From Blautia sp. (GTDB lineage Bacteria > Bacillota > Clostridia > Lachnospirales > Lachnospiraceae): a stretch of 51,448 nt of DNA. The notes beneath the pieces are model-generated. The model did no database searches. It saw only the letters and a list, made by a program, of their open reading frames with translations, and had not been told where the DNA came from. Location of the stretch: assembly GCA_017475035.1 (NCBI GenBank), contig JAFVGK010000159.1:1-51448 (forward strand), read 5' to 3'. How positions within the stretch are numbered: the first letter of the stretch is position 1; each line of letters opens with the position of its first letter. The translations under genes were made by a program, and so were the position numbers. This document shows positions 25,898 to 34,117 of this stretch, piece after piece.

Positions 25898-26848
25898 ATG
25901 GGTATGTATTGCTTTGGAATTGATGTCGGCGGAACAACCGTCAAATGCGGATTGTTTACAACGGACGGCACCTTGGTGGAGAAGTGGGAGATTCCTACTC
26001 GGACTGAAAATGAAGGATCCTCCATTTTGCCGGACGTGGCTCAGACGATCAAGCAGAAGATCGAAGAAATGGGACTCGATATGGCGAATATAGATGGCGT
26101 CGGCATTGGCATACCCGGACCGGTAAATGAAAAAGGAGAAGTACCTGTTGCCGTAAATCTGCATTGGAGCTTTAAAGCGGTAGCCAGTGAGCTTGCCGCA
26201 TTGACCGGACTTCCGGCCAAGGCAGGAAATGACGCAAATGTTGCGGCGCTCGGTGAAGCCTGGAAGGGTGCCGCTGCGGGATCGCGATCCGTTCTGATGC
26301 TCACGCTGGGTACCGGTGTAGGCGGAGGCGTGATTGTAGACGGAAAGATTGTTTCAGGAGCACATGGTTCTGCCGGAGAGGTGGGACACGCGCATGTAAA
26401 CAGAGAGGAAACGATCGCCTGCAACTGCGGCAACTTCGGCTGCCTTGAACAGTACTGTTCAGCGACAGGGATTGCCCGCCTGGCACGGGAGCGGGTGAAA
26501 GATTATGCGGGAGAAACCGTGTTGAAACAGTTTTACGAAGACGGCACCCTGGATGCAAAAGCTGTCTTTGACGCATATAAAGATGAGGATCCGGCAGCCA
26601 TTGAGATTGTAGAGAAAGCCGCGGATATCCTTGGGAACGCGGTTGCCGTGTTCTGTGCGGTACTTGATCCTGAGACGATTGTCATAGGCGGCGGCGTGTC
26701 GCGTGCCGGTAAAGTGCTTACGGATATCATACAAAAAGCTTATGTTAAGTATGCATTCACCCCCTGCAAAACTACGCCGATCGTGATAGCCAGCCTGGGC
26801 AACAATGCAGGTATTTATGGAGCAGCGCGCATGGTGTTAAATGATTAA
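25898..26848 (+). CDS. ROK-family glucokinase
   Basis: A 316-aa sugar kinase that should phosphorylate glucose with ATP. It has the N-terminal phosphate loop FGIDVGGTTVK, the GNDANVAALGE sugar-binding motif and TLGTGVGGG. The ROK zinc motif CNCGNFGCLEQYCSATG is intact. It has no N-terminal DNA-binding domain, so it is a kinase, not a ROK repressor. ATG 25898 is preferred over the in-frame TTG two codons earlier because AAAGGAG lies 8 bp before it. It ends at a strong hairpin shared with the opposing PBP gene. Confidence 0.92.
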   Translation: MGMYCFGIDVGGTTVKCGLFTTDGTLVEKWEIPTRTENEGSSILPDVAQTIKQKIEEMGLDMANIDGVGIGIPGPVNEKGEVPVAVNLHWSFKAVASELAALTGLPAKAGNDANVAALGEAWKGAAAGSRSVLMLTLGTGVGGGVIVDGKIVSGAHGSAGEVGHAHVNREETIACNCGNFGCLEQYCSATGIARLARERVKDYAGETVLKQFYEDGTLDAKAVFDAYKDEDPAAIEIVEKAADILGNAVAVFCAVLDPETIVIGGGVSRAGKVLTDIIQKAYVKYAFTPCKTTPIVIASLGNNAGIYGAARMVLND

Positions 26849-26896
26849 CGGCATCATTTTGCTGTTAATCCGTGATCATTCTACAAATGAAATAAA

Positions 26897-26943
26897 AGCG
26901 CTTCGCGTTTTGGATATAATCTAAACGCGAAGCGCTCTTTTTA
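26897..26943. terminator. Bidirectional terminator between glucokinase and PBP
   Basis: Perfect 14-bp stem AGCGCTTCGCGTTT (26897-26910) / AAACGCGAAGCGCT (26923-26936). It is followed by CTTTTTAT on the plus strand and TTTTATTTC on the minus strand. Confidence 0.92.
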
Positions 26944-27020
26944 TCCCAGAGCCGCCCAAAGGAAAATGCCGCCTGCCGGTGACATTTTCCTAAAGAAACG
27001 GTTTTGTTTAACTTTGTCTG

Positions 27021-29564
27021 TTACCCGATCGGAATAATGTCTTCATCTGAATTGCTCAGAATCCAATCCTCATCATCAGGAATTCCTTCCATGATATAAT
27101 CCCAGTCATCCAGATTATCACGATCATTCTGGTTGTTCTGAGATCCGTTCTGGCTGCTGTCGTTGTAATCAACATAGCTGTCCAGGTCATCATCCTCATC
27201 GTAACTGTATCCGTGCCCGTAACAATGCTCTGTCGGGATATCCGCTCCTTCAAAATATTCCGTGATCTCCGGACAGTCATAGGTGGGCAGAAGCCCGGTG
27301 ATTTCGCAGACTGTCGCCTGCTGTACGGATAAGGGGCAGGTGAAGCTGACCGGGGTGAGATTTGCATGAATCCTGGTCATGACTTTTTTCCAAAGACCCT
27401 GGTGGAAATTGCGGGCGTATTCCGGCATTTCAGCGTTATCATCAAACCCGGACCAGACGGCGCAGGTGTAATACGGAGTGAAGCCGACGAACCAGAGGTC
27501 GTTATAATCCTCCGTCGTACCTGTTTTTCCGGCCACGGGCATATTGTCAAGCTTACAGGAAGTGCCGGTACCCTTTTCCACTACGTCGAGCATTGCGCTG
27601 GTCAGCAGATATGCCGTACTGTCACGGATCACGGTACGTTCCACAGAGGCATTCTCAATAAGGGTGTTGCCGTTGTGATCGATGATCCTTGTATAATAAA
27701 TCGGTTTAATATAACGTCCTTCATTGGCGATGCAGGCATAAGCAGCGCAGAGCTCAACATTCGTTACGCCATAAGAAATACCGCCAAGGGAAGTCGCCAA
27801 TGTGGCGTCTGTATAAACGTTGCCATATGCATCGGTATCCGCTTCCGTACCATGAGCCAATGTCGTGAAGCCGAAATTATCGAGATACTTTAAGCCAAGC
27901 TCGGGAGTGATATCCTGCATGACCTGGAAAGCTACCGTATTGACGGAGTTCTGGATTGCTTTACGGATGGTGGTTGTGCCGCTGAAGGACATCCAGGCAT
28001 TATTTACGGGTTCCCCGCTGGGATAGTAAACGAGCTTGTCTTCATAGGTTGTGGCAAGGGTAATTCTTTTTTCATTTAAAGCAGGCGCGTAAGTTGAGAC
28101 AATCTTGAAGGTGGATCCGGGCTGCCTGGTGGAATTGGTTGCCCGGTTCAGGGTAAGGCTGGCTGTCTTTTCTCCGCGGCCGCCGACGATAGCCTTGACA
28201 TAGCCTGTATGCTGGTCAATGACACTCATGGAGGACTGTGGCTGGGGGATAAAGTTTACCCGTTCTGAGATAACGGTGCCGCCGTCGGCGAGAATAGCCT
28301 CGCGATAACGGTCGACATAGGCCTGCCCTGCTTCAGGAGTGTCAAACAGAAGAGAAAAAGAAGGATCTGTATTCTGGAAATACAGCTGCAGCATCTCTTT
28401 GCTGTAGCTTGCGTATTCTCCTTCTTTCGTCTCGATCGTAAGAGCATAATCAAGTTCATACTGAACTGTGGAAGGATAGTTGGCCGGATCGGAATATTCT
28501 TCATCCATAATTTTCTGGATAGCCGGATCCTGTGTGGTATAAATCTGAAGCCCCCCACTGTAAAGAAGGTTTTGTGCCTGCGTACGGGTATAGCCTTTGA
28601 TGCTCATCAGATCGTTTATTACCTGCTCTGTGAGCTCATCCTCGAAATAAGAATAAATGTTGCTGTCTTCCGAAGCGGTAGCTTCCTGAGCCTGTGCGAT
28701 CCTGGTATAAACATCATCCGCCATCGCGCGTTTATATTGTTTTGAAGTGATATACCCCTGTTCAAGCATATGGGAGAGGACCATTTCACGGCGTTCCGCG
28801 TTCTTTTCAGGATAAAGAATAGGATTGTAGCCGGTCGGATTTTGTGTGATTCCGGCCAGAACGGCGCATTCCGATAAATTGAGGTCCCAGACATCCTTAT
28901 TAAAATATTGTCTGGAAGCTGCCTGGACGCCATAGGCGCCTGCGCCGAGATTGATTGTATTCAGATAATTTTCGAGTATGACATTTTTGTTATTTATTTT
29001 TTTCTCGATCTGGACGGCAAGGTACTGTTCCTGCAGCTTTCTGGTAAATCGTTCAATCAGGGTCGATTCGTTCGTCCAGTTTGTAAAGACGTTGTTCTTT
29101 AAAAGCTGCTGGGTAATCGTACTGGCGCCCTGGTCGAAGCCCCGTGAGGTAAAAGCATGTACGCCGGCACGGAGAATGCCTCTGATGTCGATTCCGTTAT
29201 GCTCGTAAAAACGTTCATCCTCAATTGCAACAACGGCATGCTGCAGCTCCAGCGGGATCTGAGAGATGGAGACAGGGAGGCGATTGGCATCCGGCGCCGC
29301 AAGCTTTCGGATCTGATTCCCATGATCGTCGTAAAGAAAGGTTGCGTATCCAAGCGGCATGATATCCACATCCTCGGCGTTCGGGGCATTTGCGATGACA
29401 CCTCTTGCTGATCCGATAATACCGCAGATTCCCATTGTTGCGAGAGCAATGAGAGAAATCAAAAGGATACGTATTATGGACACGTTGGCTCGATTTCCCA
29501 GCATGGAAGTTCTGGAGATCAGAGCATTGCGCTTTTGGTCAATCGCTTTTCTACTGTAATTCAT
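27021..29564 (-). CDS. Class A penicillin-binding protein (PBP1A-type)
   Basis: An 847-aa bifunctional peptidoglycan synthase. A membrane anchor (about 30-52) is followed by a GT51 glycosyltransferase domain, with AIEDERFYEHNGID carrying the catalytic Glu. The transpeptidase domain has PGSTFK (SxxK), SVN (SxN) and GKTGTT (KTG). The C-terminal tail of about 75 residues is strongly acidic and rich in Asp, Asn and Ser, with no PASTA domain. The frame extends 38 codons upstream, but the ATG at 29564 follows GGAGG by 7 bp. It is transcribed divergently from the sortase gene, with a leader of about 220 nt. Confidence 0.95.
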   Translation of the reverse strand: MNYSRKAIDQKRNALISRTSMLGNRANVSIIRILLISLIALATMGICGIIGSARGVIANAPNAEDVDIMPLGYATFLYDDHGNQIRKLAAPDANRLPVSISQIPLELQHAVVAIEDERFYEHNGIDIRGILRAGVHAFTSRGFDQGASTITQQLLKNNVFTNWTNESTLIERFTRKLQEQYLAVQIEKKINNKNVILENYLNTINLGAGAYGVQAASRQYFNKDVWDLNLSECAVLAGITQNPTGYNPILYPEKNAERREMVLSHMLEQGYITSKQYKRAMADDVYTRIAQAQEATASEDSNIYSYFEDELTEQVINDLMSIKGYTRTQAQNLLYSGGLQIYTTQDPAIQKIMDEEYSDPANYPSTVQYELDYALTIETKEGEYASYSKEMLQLYFQNTDPSFSLLFDTPEAGQAYVDRYREAILADGGTVISERVNFIPQPQSSMSVIDQHTGYVKAIVGGRGEKTASLTLNRATNSTRQPGSTFKIVSTYAPALNEKRITLATTYEDKLVYYPSGEPVNNAWMSFSGTTTIRKAIQNSVNTVAFQVMQDITPELGLKYLDNFGFTTLAHGTEADTDAYGNVYTDATLATSLGGISYGVTNVELCAAYACIANEGRYIKPIYYTRIIDHNGNTLIENASVERTVIRDSTAYLLTSAMLDVVEKGTGTSCKLDNMPVAGKTGTTEDYNDLWFVGFTPYYTCAVWSGFDDNAEMPEYARNFHQGLWKKVMTRIHANLTPVSFTCPLSVQQATVCEITGLLPTYDCPEITEYFEGADIPTEHCYGHGYSYDEDDDLDSYVDYNDSSQNGSQNNQNDRDNLDDWDYIMEGIPDDEDWILSNSDEDIIPIG

Positions 29565-29793
29565 TGTTGATCCTCCATAAAGCAGGAATGATACACTGCG
29601 CGGCCGCCAGGCAGCCGCGGCTCCATTGTACTTTGATATTATCTGAGACTGTGTCCGACACAAGAACGGAAGAGTCATTTTTTATGCTGGGCACTGTGTT
29701 TTTACATCAGACATCTGCTGGTGCGTTGATTCAGATTCAGGATCGCGGACAGTTTCCTTTGGAACGATCCTCAGAACCGGATTTAATGCCATC

Positions 29794-29822
29794 ATTATAG
29801 CAGATCCGGAAGGTCAAATCAA
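29794..29822 (-). promoter_or_regulatory. PBP gene promoter
   Basis: On the minus strand TTGATT (29817-29822), 17-bp spacer, TATAAT (29794-29799). Its -35 box lies 23 bp from the -35 box of the divergent sortase promoter. Confidence 0.75.
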
Positions 29823-29845
29823 GTTGCTGTTCAGGTCCCGTTCTC

Positions 29846-29874
29846 TTGACAACCCTGAAAAACTCTTCTATAAT
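29846..29874 (+). promoter_or_regulatory. Sortase promoter, perfect consensus
   Basis: TTGACA (29846-29851), 17-bp spacer, TATAAT (29869-29874). All twelve consensus bases and the ideal spacing are present. A small CAGCCC/GGGCTG hairpin follows within about 12 bp of the -10 box. Confidence 0.88.
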
Positions 29875-29932
29875 CATTCATGCAGCAGCCCTTTCGGGGC
29901 TGTTTGTATGAAAAGATGATGGGGGGTAAAAC

Positions 29933-30829
29933 GTGGCTGATAGAAGAAAAAAGTCGGCTTCGCCGGATCGGAAGACCCTGGAGAGGACACGTGCATTAAA
30001 CTCTGCTCCCAGAAACAGCAGAGGGAGAAGAAAAAAGAAAAGAAAATCAGATTTTTTACTGACATTTATTCTTGTGATTGCAATCGGAGTTTTTCTTTTT
30101 GCGGCATATAATCTTTATCACATTTACACAGAGTATAAAAAAGGATCCGATGAGTACAATGCGATCGCGCAGATGGTGGTGACAGAGAGGACGCCCGACG
30201 GGGAACGGGAGGCGCAGACTCCGAATACACAGACAGAGCCTTCCGTGGCGGTACCTATGTCGATTGATTTTGCCGCATTAAAACAGGTAAATGATGATGT
30301 AATCGGCTGGATTTACATTGAAGCCCTGGATGGGATCAGCTATCCGATTGTGCGAGGTATAGATAACAGCTACTATCTGCATATGACCTACCAGAAAAAT
30401 TATAATTTCGCCGGTACGATTTTCGCGGATTACGAAAACAGTGATGATTTTAATGACTGCAACACTATCGTTTATGGCCACAATATGAAAAACGGCTCCA
30501 TGTTCGGACAGCTGCGCAGATTCAGCACGAATGCAGATGCTTATAACAAAAGTAAGTATTTCTGGATTTTTACCCCGGATAAAGATTATCGCTATGAGAT
30601 TATCTCCGCCTATGTTACCGGTGTGACTTCGGATACCTATACGTTATTTAAAGGACCGGGAGAAGAATTCGTGGAATATATGAAAAAAATCGTGGAACGT
30701 TCCGAAATTCTTACCACTCCGGGAGAACTTACGGTGCAGGATCATATCGTTACGTTATCTACCTGTACGGGAGATGACACGACCCGTTATGTTGTTCAGG
30801 GAAAAAGAGTGGATGTTGTACGTAAATAG
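29933..30829 (+). CDS. srtB: Class B sortase
   Basis: A 298-aa membrane-anchored transpeptidase that attaches sorted proteins to peptidoglycan. A very basic N-terminus (residues 1-42) precedes one membrane span (about 44-64). The catalytic set is His in VYGHNM, Cys in LSTCTG and Arg in TTRYVVQGKR. Class B is supported by the longer region between strands and by NDDVIGWI near the domain start. It starts at GTG 29933, after GGGGGG. No sorting-signal substrate is encoded nearby. It shares a control region with the divergent cell-wall synthase. Confidence 0.9.
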   Translation: MADRRKKSASPDRKTLERTRALNSAPRNSRGRRKKKRKSDFLLTFILVIAIGVFLFAAYNLYHIYTEYKKGSDEYNAIAQMVVTERTPDGEREAQTPNTQTEPSVAVPMSIDFAALKQVNDDVIGWIYIEALDGISYPIVRGIDNSYYLHMTYQKNYNFAGTIFADYENSDDFNDCNTIVYGHNMKNGSMFGQLRRFSTNADAYNKSKYFWIFTPDKDYRYEIISAYVTGVTSDTYTLFKGPGEEFVEYMKKIVERSEILTTPGELTVQDHIVTLSTCTGDDTTRYVVQGKRVDVVRK

Positions 30830-30891
30830 GTGAGCGGGCAGTCAGGATTTGTCTCCTGATGTTCCGGATCCGCATGCAGGAGAGGGATATT

Positions 30892-32073
30892 ATGGAAAAT
30901 TTTGTAAACTATACCCCGACAAAAGTAGTTTTCGGTAAGGATACCCAGAAGGAGACCGGGAGACTGATCAGGGAAGCCGGCGGGAGCCGGGTATTGATTG
31001 TTTACGGAGGCGGAAGCGCTGTTCGCAGCGGTCTGCTTTCTGCTGTTGAGGCGTCGGTTTCTGATGCGGGATTGGCTTATGAAAGCTTTGGCGGAGTAAA
31101 AGCAAATCCTACGCTTGCTCACGCCAGAGAAGGGGTAAAGCGCGCGACAGACTTTGGAGCTGATTTTATCCTCGGCATCGGGGGCGGCAGCGTCATCGAT
31201 ACGGCAAAAGCGATTGCGCATGGTACAGCGATGGCGGGGTCTGATTTGTGGGAGATCTGGCTTGGCAAAATTGCGCTGACCCGCTCCCTCCCTGTGGGAG
31301 TCGTGCTTACGATTCCGGCAGCAGGAAGTGAAATGAGTGATTCCGCTGTTCTGACCAATGAAGAAACAAAGCAGAAACGTGGAATTAATACGGATTTTAA
31401 TCGCTGCCGGTTTGCGGTGATGAATCCCTGTCTGGCTATGACCCTGCCGAAGGTTCAGCTTTCCAACGGCATTACGGATATTATGATGCATACGATGGAG
31501 CGTTATTTTATTCCTGACAGCCATTGTGACCTGACTGATGAGATTGCGGAGGGGCTGCTGCGTACGGTAATCAAAAACGGGCGGAAGCTCATGAAGGATC
31601 AGACGGATTACGATGCGATGGCTGAAATCATGTGGTGTTCCTCTATTTCACACAATGGGCTGACAGGCCTTGGCAGAAACAGGGATTTTTCCGTACATGC
31701 CTTAGGACAGGCTCTTGGCGGGCGATATGATTTTACCCATGGCGCAACACTTTCTGCTGTCTGGGAAGCCTGGGCGAAATATCTGTACCTGGAAGACGGC
31801 GCCTTGCCGAGGTTTGCGCAATTTGCCAGGAAGGTATGGGGCGTGGATTATGAAGACGACAGGAAAGCTGCCGAAGCCGGGATTGAAAAGACGACGGCTT
31901 TCTTCAGAGAATTGGATATGCCGGTAACGATCTCCATGTTGGGCGCGGCTCCCAGTGATGAGGAGTGTATGGAGCTTGCCCGGGAAGCAACAAGAGAAGG
32001 TAAAAGACCTCTGACCCGGATCCGTCCGTTGGGAATCGAGGAGACTGCTGAGATCTTCAGGCTTGCCAGATAA
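30892..32073 (+). CDS. Iron-containing alcohol dehydrogenase (butanol dehydrogenase-like)
   Basis: A 393-aa family III alcohol dehydrogenase, probably reducing aldehydes to alcohols with NAD(P)H in fermentation. It begins NFVNYTPTKVVFGKDT, typical of the BdhA/YqhD branch. The nucleotide-binding GGGSVIDTAKAIAHG is intact. Likely metal ligands are the Asp and His in ITDIMMHTMERYF, the His in FSVHALGQALGG and the His in DFTHGATLS. ATG 30892 follows AGGAGAGG; an earlier in-frame ATG (30859) lacks a site. It follows the sortase by 62 bp on the same strand. Substrate is inferred only. Confidence 0.9.
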   Translation: MENFVNYTPTKVVFGKDTQKETGRLIREAGGSRVLIVYGGGSAVRSGLLSAVEASVSDAGLAYESFGGVKANPTLAHAREGVKRATDFGADFILGIGGGSVIDTAKAIAHGTAMAGSDLWEIWLGKIALTRSLPVGVVLTIPAAGSEMSDSAVLTNEETKQKRGINTDFNRCRFAVMNPCLAMTLPKVQLSNGITDIMMHTMERYFIPDSHCDLTDEIAEGLLRTVIKNGRKLMKDQTDYDAMAEIMWCSSISHNGLTGLGRNRDFSVHALGQALGGRYDFTHGATLSAVWEAWAKYLYLEDGALPRFAQFARKVWGVDYEDDRKAAEAGIEKTTAFFRELDMPVTISMLGAAPSDEECMELAREATREGKRPLTRIRPLGIEETAEIFRLAR

Positions 32074-32191
32074 GAGCATCTTTCTTTGGACGGCCTTGCC
32101 ATCATAACAGGGCAGAGGGAGTTGAAGCCTCCGCTCTGCCTTGTTCCCTGCCGCCGTCACCGACAGGTGATATCTTCCTCTGGGCGGCTCT

Positions 32192-32237
32192 GGGAAAATA
32201 AAAAGGCGGGAGCTGCGTCGATAGCAGTTCCCGCCTT
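32192..32237 (-). terminator. Terminator of the DtxR-like regulator gene
   Basis: AAGGCGGGAGCTGC (32203-32216) pairs with GCAGTTCCCGCCTT (32224-32237), 13 of 14 bp. On the minus strand it is followed by TTTATTTT. Confidence 0.8.
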
Positions 32238-32281
32238 CTGCTATGGCACAGAACCGGTCAAAGTGTGCTGCCGTTTTGATC

Positions 32282-32647
32282 TTATGATAGTGAGATATGC
32301 TTTTTGATAGCTGTGAAGCTTTCCGGACTGATCACGTGTTCGATCCGGCAGGCATCTTCTGTTGCGACTTTAGGATCAACCCCCAACTGAATCAGCCACT
32401 GGGAAAGGAATTGATGCCGTTCGTAGATCATATCGGCAATCTCCTGGCCGCTTTGTGTCAGATAAATATATCCTTCCGGCGTAACATAAATATGATTCTT
32501 TTCGCGAAGGTTTTTCATGGCAACGCTTACGCTGGATTTTTTGAAACCAAGTTCATCCGCGATGTCAACGGAGCGGACAACGGGTTTTTTCTTGCTAAGG
32601 ATCAGGATCGTCTCCAGGTAGTTTTCAGCAGATTCATTTGATTTCAT
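32282..32647 (-). CDS. DtxR/MntR-family metal-dependent regulator, short form
   Basis: A 121-aa protein. Residues 1-60 form a winged helix-turn-helix (SVDIADELGFKKSSVSVAMKNL), and about 65-110 the dimerisation/metal domain with ERHQFLSQWL and CRIEHVIS, where metal ligands are expected. B. subtilis MntR has 142 residues; here the C-terminal helix is missing or short, and there is no SH3-like domain. Start ATG 32647 follows AGGTGAT. It is divergent from azlCD, but a family A repeat lies between, so control of azlCD is not shown. Iron or manganese response is inferred from the family. Confidence 0.85.
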   Translation of the reverse strand: MKSNESAENYLETILILSKKKPVVRSVDIADELGFKKSSVSVAMKNLREKNHIYVTPEGYIYLTQSGQEIADMIYERHQFLSQWLIQLGVDPKVATEDACRIEHVISPESFTAIKKHISLS

Positions 32648-32688
32648 TTCTATCACCTCGTGTTTCTTGGGCTGAACTGTTAAATTCA

Positions 32689-32717
32689 AGTATAACATAT
32701 ATTCCCTTTTCAGGCAA
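32689..32717 (-). promoter_or_regulatory. Promoter of the DtxR-like gene
   Basis: Minus strand TTGCCT (32712-32717), 17-bp spacer, TATACT (32689-32694). The start codon is 42 bp downstream of the -10 box. Confidence 0.7.
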
Positions 32718-32751
32718 TAAGGAATCGAATGGGAGAAAATGATGTGAGGAG

Positions 32752-32834
32752 ACTGATTCTGCTGCTTCGGCAGCAGGGCTTACGAAGCAGCAGAATCATC
32801 ATGAGTCAACGTGCGCGCTTCGTTATGGGAGGAG
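32752..32834 (+). repeat. Family A element (copy A5) supplying the RBS of azlC
   Basis: Arms GATTCTGCTGCTTCG (32753-32767) and CGAAGCAGCAGAATC (32783-32797) form a perfect 15-bp stem. It is followed by ATGAGTCAACGTGCGCGC and TTCGTTATGGGAGGAG. The last bases are the ribosome-binding site of ATG 32847. The CATCCGAA core is reduced to ATCATC. Confidence 0.9.
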
Positions 32835-32846
32835 AGGGCTTTGAAA

Positions 32847-33575
32847 ATGGAAAATTATCGACATGGGGTAAAAGACGGCATCCCCATTGGGCTGGGATAT
32901 TTTGCCGTCTCTTTTACTTTTGGCATGATGGCCGTTTCCGGAGGACTGACGATCTGCCAGGCTGTTCTGATCTCCCTGACAAATCTGACTTCGGCAGGAC
33001 AGTTTGCCGGCCTGGATATTATTCTCGCCGCAGGTTCCTATTGGGAAATAGCGTTGACTGAGCTGGTGATCAATATGCGCTATTGTCTGATGTCCTTTTC
33101 TCTTTCTCAGAAATTACGCAGGGATGAAGCCTGGGGACATCGCTTCGCTGTTGCTTTCGGCGTCACGGATGAAATATTCGGCGTAAGCGCCAGTCAGCCG
33201 GGAAAGGTCAGTGCGTGGTATAATTATGGACTGATGACAGCGGCGATTCCGGGATGGACGATAGGAACCGCTGTCGGGGCGGTTTCAGGAAGCATTCTTC
33301 CGGATTTTATCGTCAGCGCATTGAGTGTGGCGATTTACGGGATGTTTCTTGCGATTATTATACCGCCGGCAAAAAAAGAACGTCCTGTTTTGTGTGTGGT
33401 GATCCTTGCCATGTTTTTAAGCTCTCTTTTTGCTTATGTACCGATGCTGAAGAATGTATCATCCGGATTTGCGATTATCATTATTACACTTGTGACCGCG
33501 TCTGCAGCCGCGTGGCTTTTCCCGATCCGGGATACGGATGAGAGAGAAAAGGCTGATCTGGGGGAAAAGAGATGA
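32847..33575 (+). CDS. azlC: AzlC family branched-chain amino acid exporter, large subunit
   Basis: A 242-aa inner-membrane protein with several hydrophobic spans. It starts with the family pattern GVKDGIPIGLGYFAVSFTFG and carries TNLTSAGQFAG and INMRYCLMS, typical of AzlC. With AzlD it should export branched-chain amino acids or analogues. ATG 32847 is 12 bp after GGGAGGAG of repeat A5; a GTG at 32811 is in frame but lies within the repeat. The stop overlaps the azlD start by 4 bp (ATGA), so the two are translationally coupled. Confidence 0.9.
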   Translation: MENYRHGVKDGIPIGLGYFAVSFTFGMMAVSGGLTICQAVLISLTNLTSAGQFAGLDIILAAGSYWEIALTELVINMRYCLMSFSLSQKLRRDEAWGHRFAVAFGVTDEIFGVSASQPGKVSAWYNYGLMTAAIPGWTIGTAVGAVSGSILPDFIVSALSVAIYGMFLAIIIPPAKKERPVLCVVILAMFLSSLFAYVPMLKNVSSGFAIIIITLVTASAAAWLFPIRDTDEREKADLGEKR

Positions 33576-33886
33576 AGGGTAATGTCTATATTTATATTCT
33601 GGTTATGGCGGGTGTGACATATCTGATCCGTATGTTTCCGTTGGTTCTTGTGAAAAAGGAAATTACCAGTTCCTGGGTGAAATCATTTCTTTATTACGTG
33701 CCGTATGCATGTCTGGCCGCCATGACGTTTCCGGCGATTTTATCTGCGACTGCCAGCGTGGCTTCGGCTGTTGTCGGTTTCGCTGTTGCCCTGGCAGCGG
33801 CGTATTATGAGAAGAGTTTATTGCAGGTTGCGCTGCTTGCCTGCCTGGCAGTATTTATAGCAGAGAGGATTCTTGCTTTTATATAG
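33572..33886 (+). CDS. azlD: AzlD family branched-chain amino acid exporter, small subunit
   Basis: A 104-aa membrane protein with three or four spans. TYLIRMFPLVL near the start and YVPYACLAAMTFPAIL are typical of AzlD. It overlaps azlC by 4 bp and should form the exporter with it. After its stop comes a cluster of four different repeats (33895-34089) before the next gene. Confidence 0.9.
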   Translation: MKGNVYIYILVMAGVTYLIRMFPLVLVKKEITSSWVKSFLYYVPYACLAAMTFPAILSATASVASAVVGFAVALAAAYYEKSLLQVALLACLAVFIAERILAFI

Positions 33887-33894
33887 CAGAAAGT

Positions 33895-33937
33895 GAAGCC
33901 GAAATCGTCATCTGAAGTACAAAACCGCGTTATGGGA
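33895..33937 (+). repeat. Family A element, truncated (copy A6)
   Basis: Contains GAAATCGTCATCTGAAG, GTACAAAACC and GCGTTATGGGAAAC. The palindrome is absent and the Shine-Dalgarno end has decayed (GGGAAAC). It begins just after azlD. Confidence 0.75.
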
Positions 33938-33940
33938 AAC

Positions 33941-33990
33941 ATATTTTTCCCGGAGCCCGACAGGCAGCAGAATAACCATCCGGACGGTAT
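33941..33990 (+). repeat. Family A-prime element, partial (copy A11)
   Basis: Contains TTCCCGGAGCCCGACAGGC then AGAATAACCATCCGGACGGT. It matches the hairpin half and core at 4421 and 10731 but lacks the Shine-Dalgarno end. Confidence 0.7.
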
Positions 33991-33994
33991 GTCG

Positions 33995-34053
33995 GCTTGC
34001 AGTCACTAAACAAATAAAATGCCTGCATTTTGATTCGTTTACTGACTGCAAGC
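33995..34053. repeat. Long nested palindrome (family C, copy 1)
   Basis: Outer 11-bp stem GCTTGCAGTCA (33995-34005) / TGACTGCAAGC (34043-34053). Inner arms TAAACAAATAAAATGC and GCATTTTGATTCGTTTA pair with two mismatches or bulges. The inner core resembles the hairpin at 44024-44053. Confidence 0.8.
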
Positions 34054-34054
34054 G

Positions 34055-34089
34055 ATCCGTAGAATCAGGCTTTTGTCGATGTAATCATA
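34055..34089 (+). repeat. Family B element, right end (copy B4)
   Basis: Reads ATCCGTAGAATCAGGC then TTTTGTCGATGTAATCAT, nearly identical to copy B1 at the window start. It ends about 10 bp before the GAAGGAGGAGG of the next gene. Confidence 0.85.
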
Positions 34090-34117
34090 TTATATCATTG
34101 CGAAGGAGGAGGAAAAA

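Larger units (their letters stand above)
29565..29932. other. Divergent intergenic region between PBP and sortase
   Basis: No gene is seen. It holds two back-to-back promoters (29794-29822 minus, 29846-29874 plus). The PBP leader of about 220 nt contains two hairpins: AGGATCG/CGATCCT (arms near 29764-29770 and 29743-29749) and a CGCGGC/GCCGCG stem near 29603-29625. A short hairpin CAGCCC/GGGCTG lies right after the sortase transcription start (29886-29902). Confidence 0.6.

Noticed and set aside
29917-29932. ATG start for sortase upstream of the GTG
   Set aside because: ATG codons at 29914-29919 overlap the GGGGGG ribosome-binding site and do not give a better N-terminus. GTG 29933 has proper spacing.
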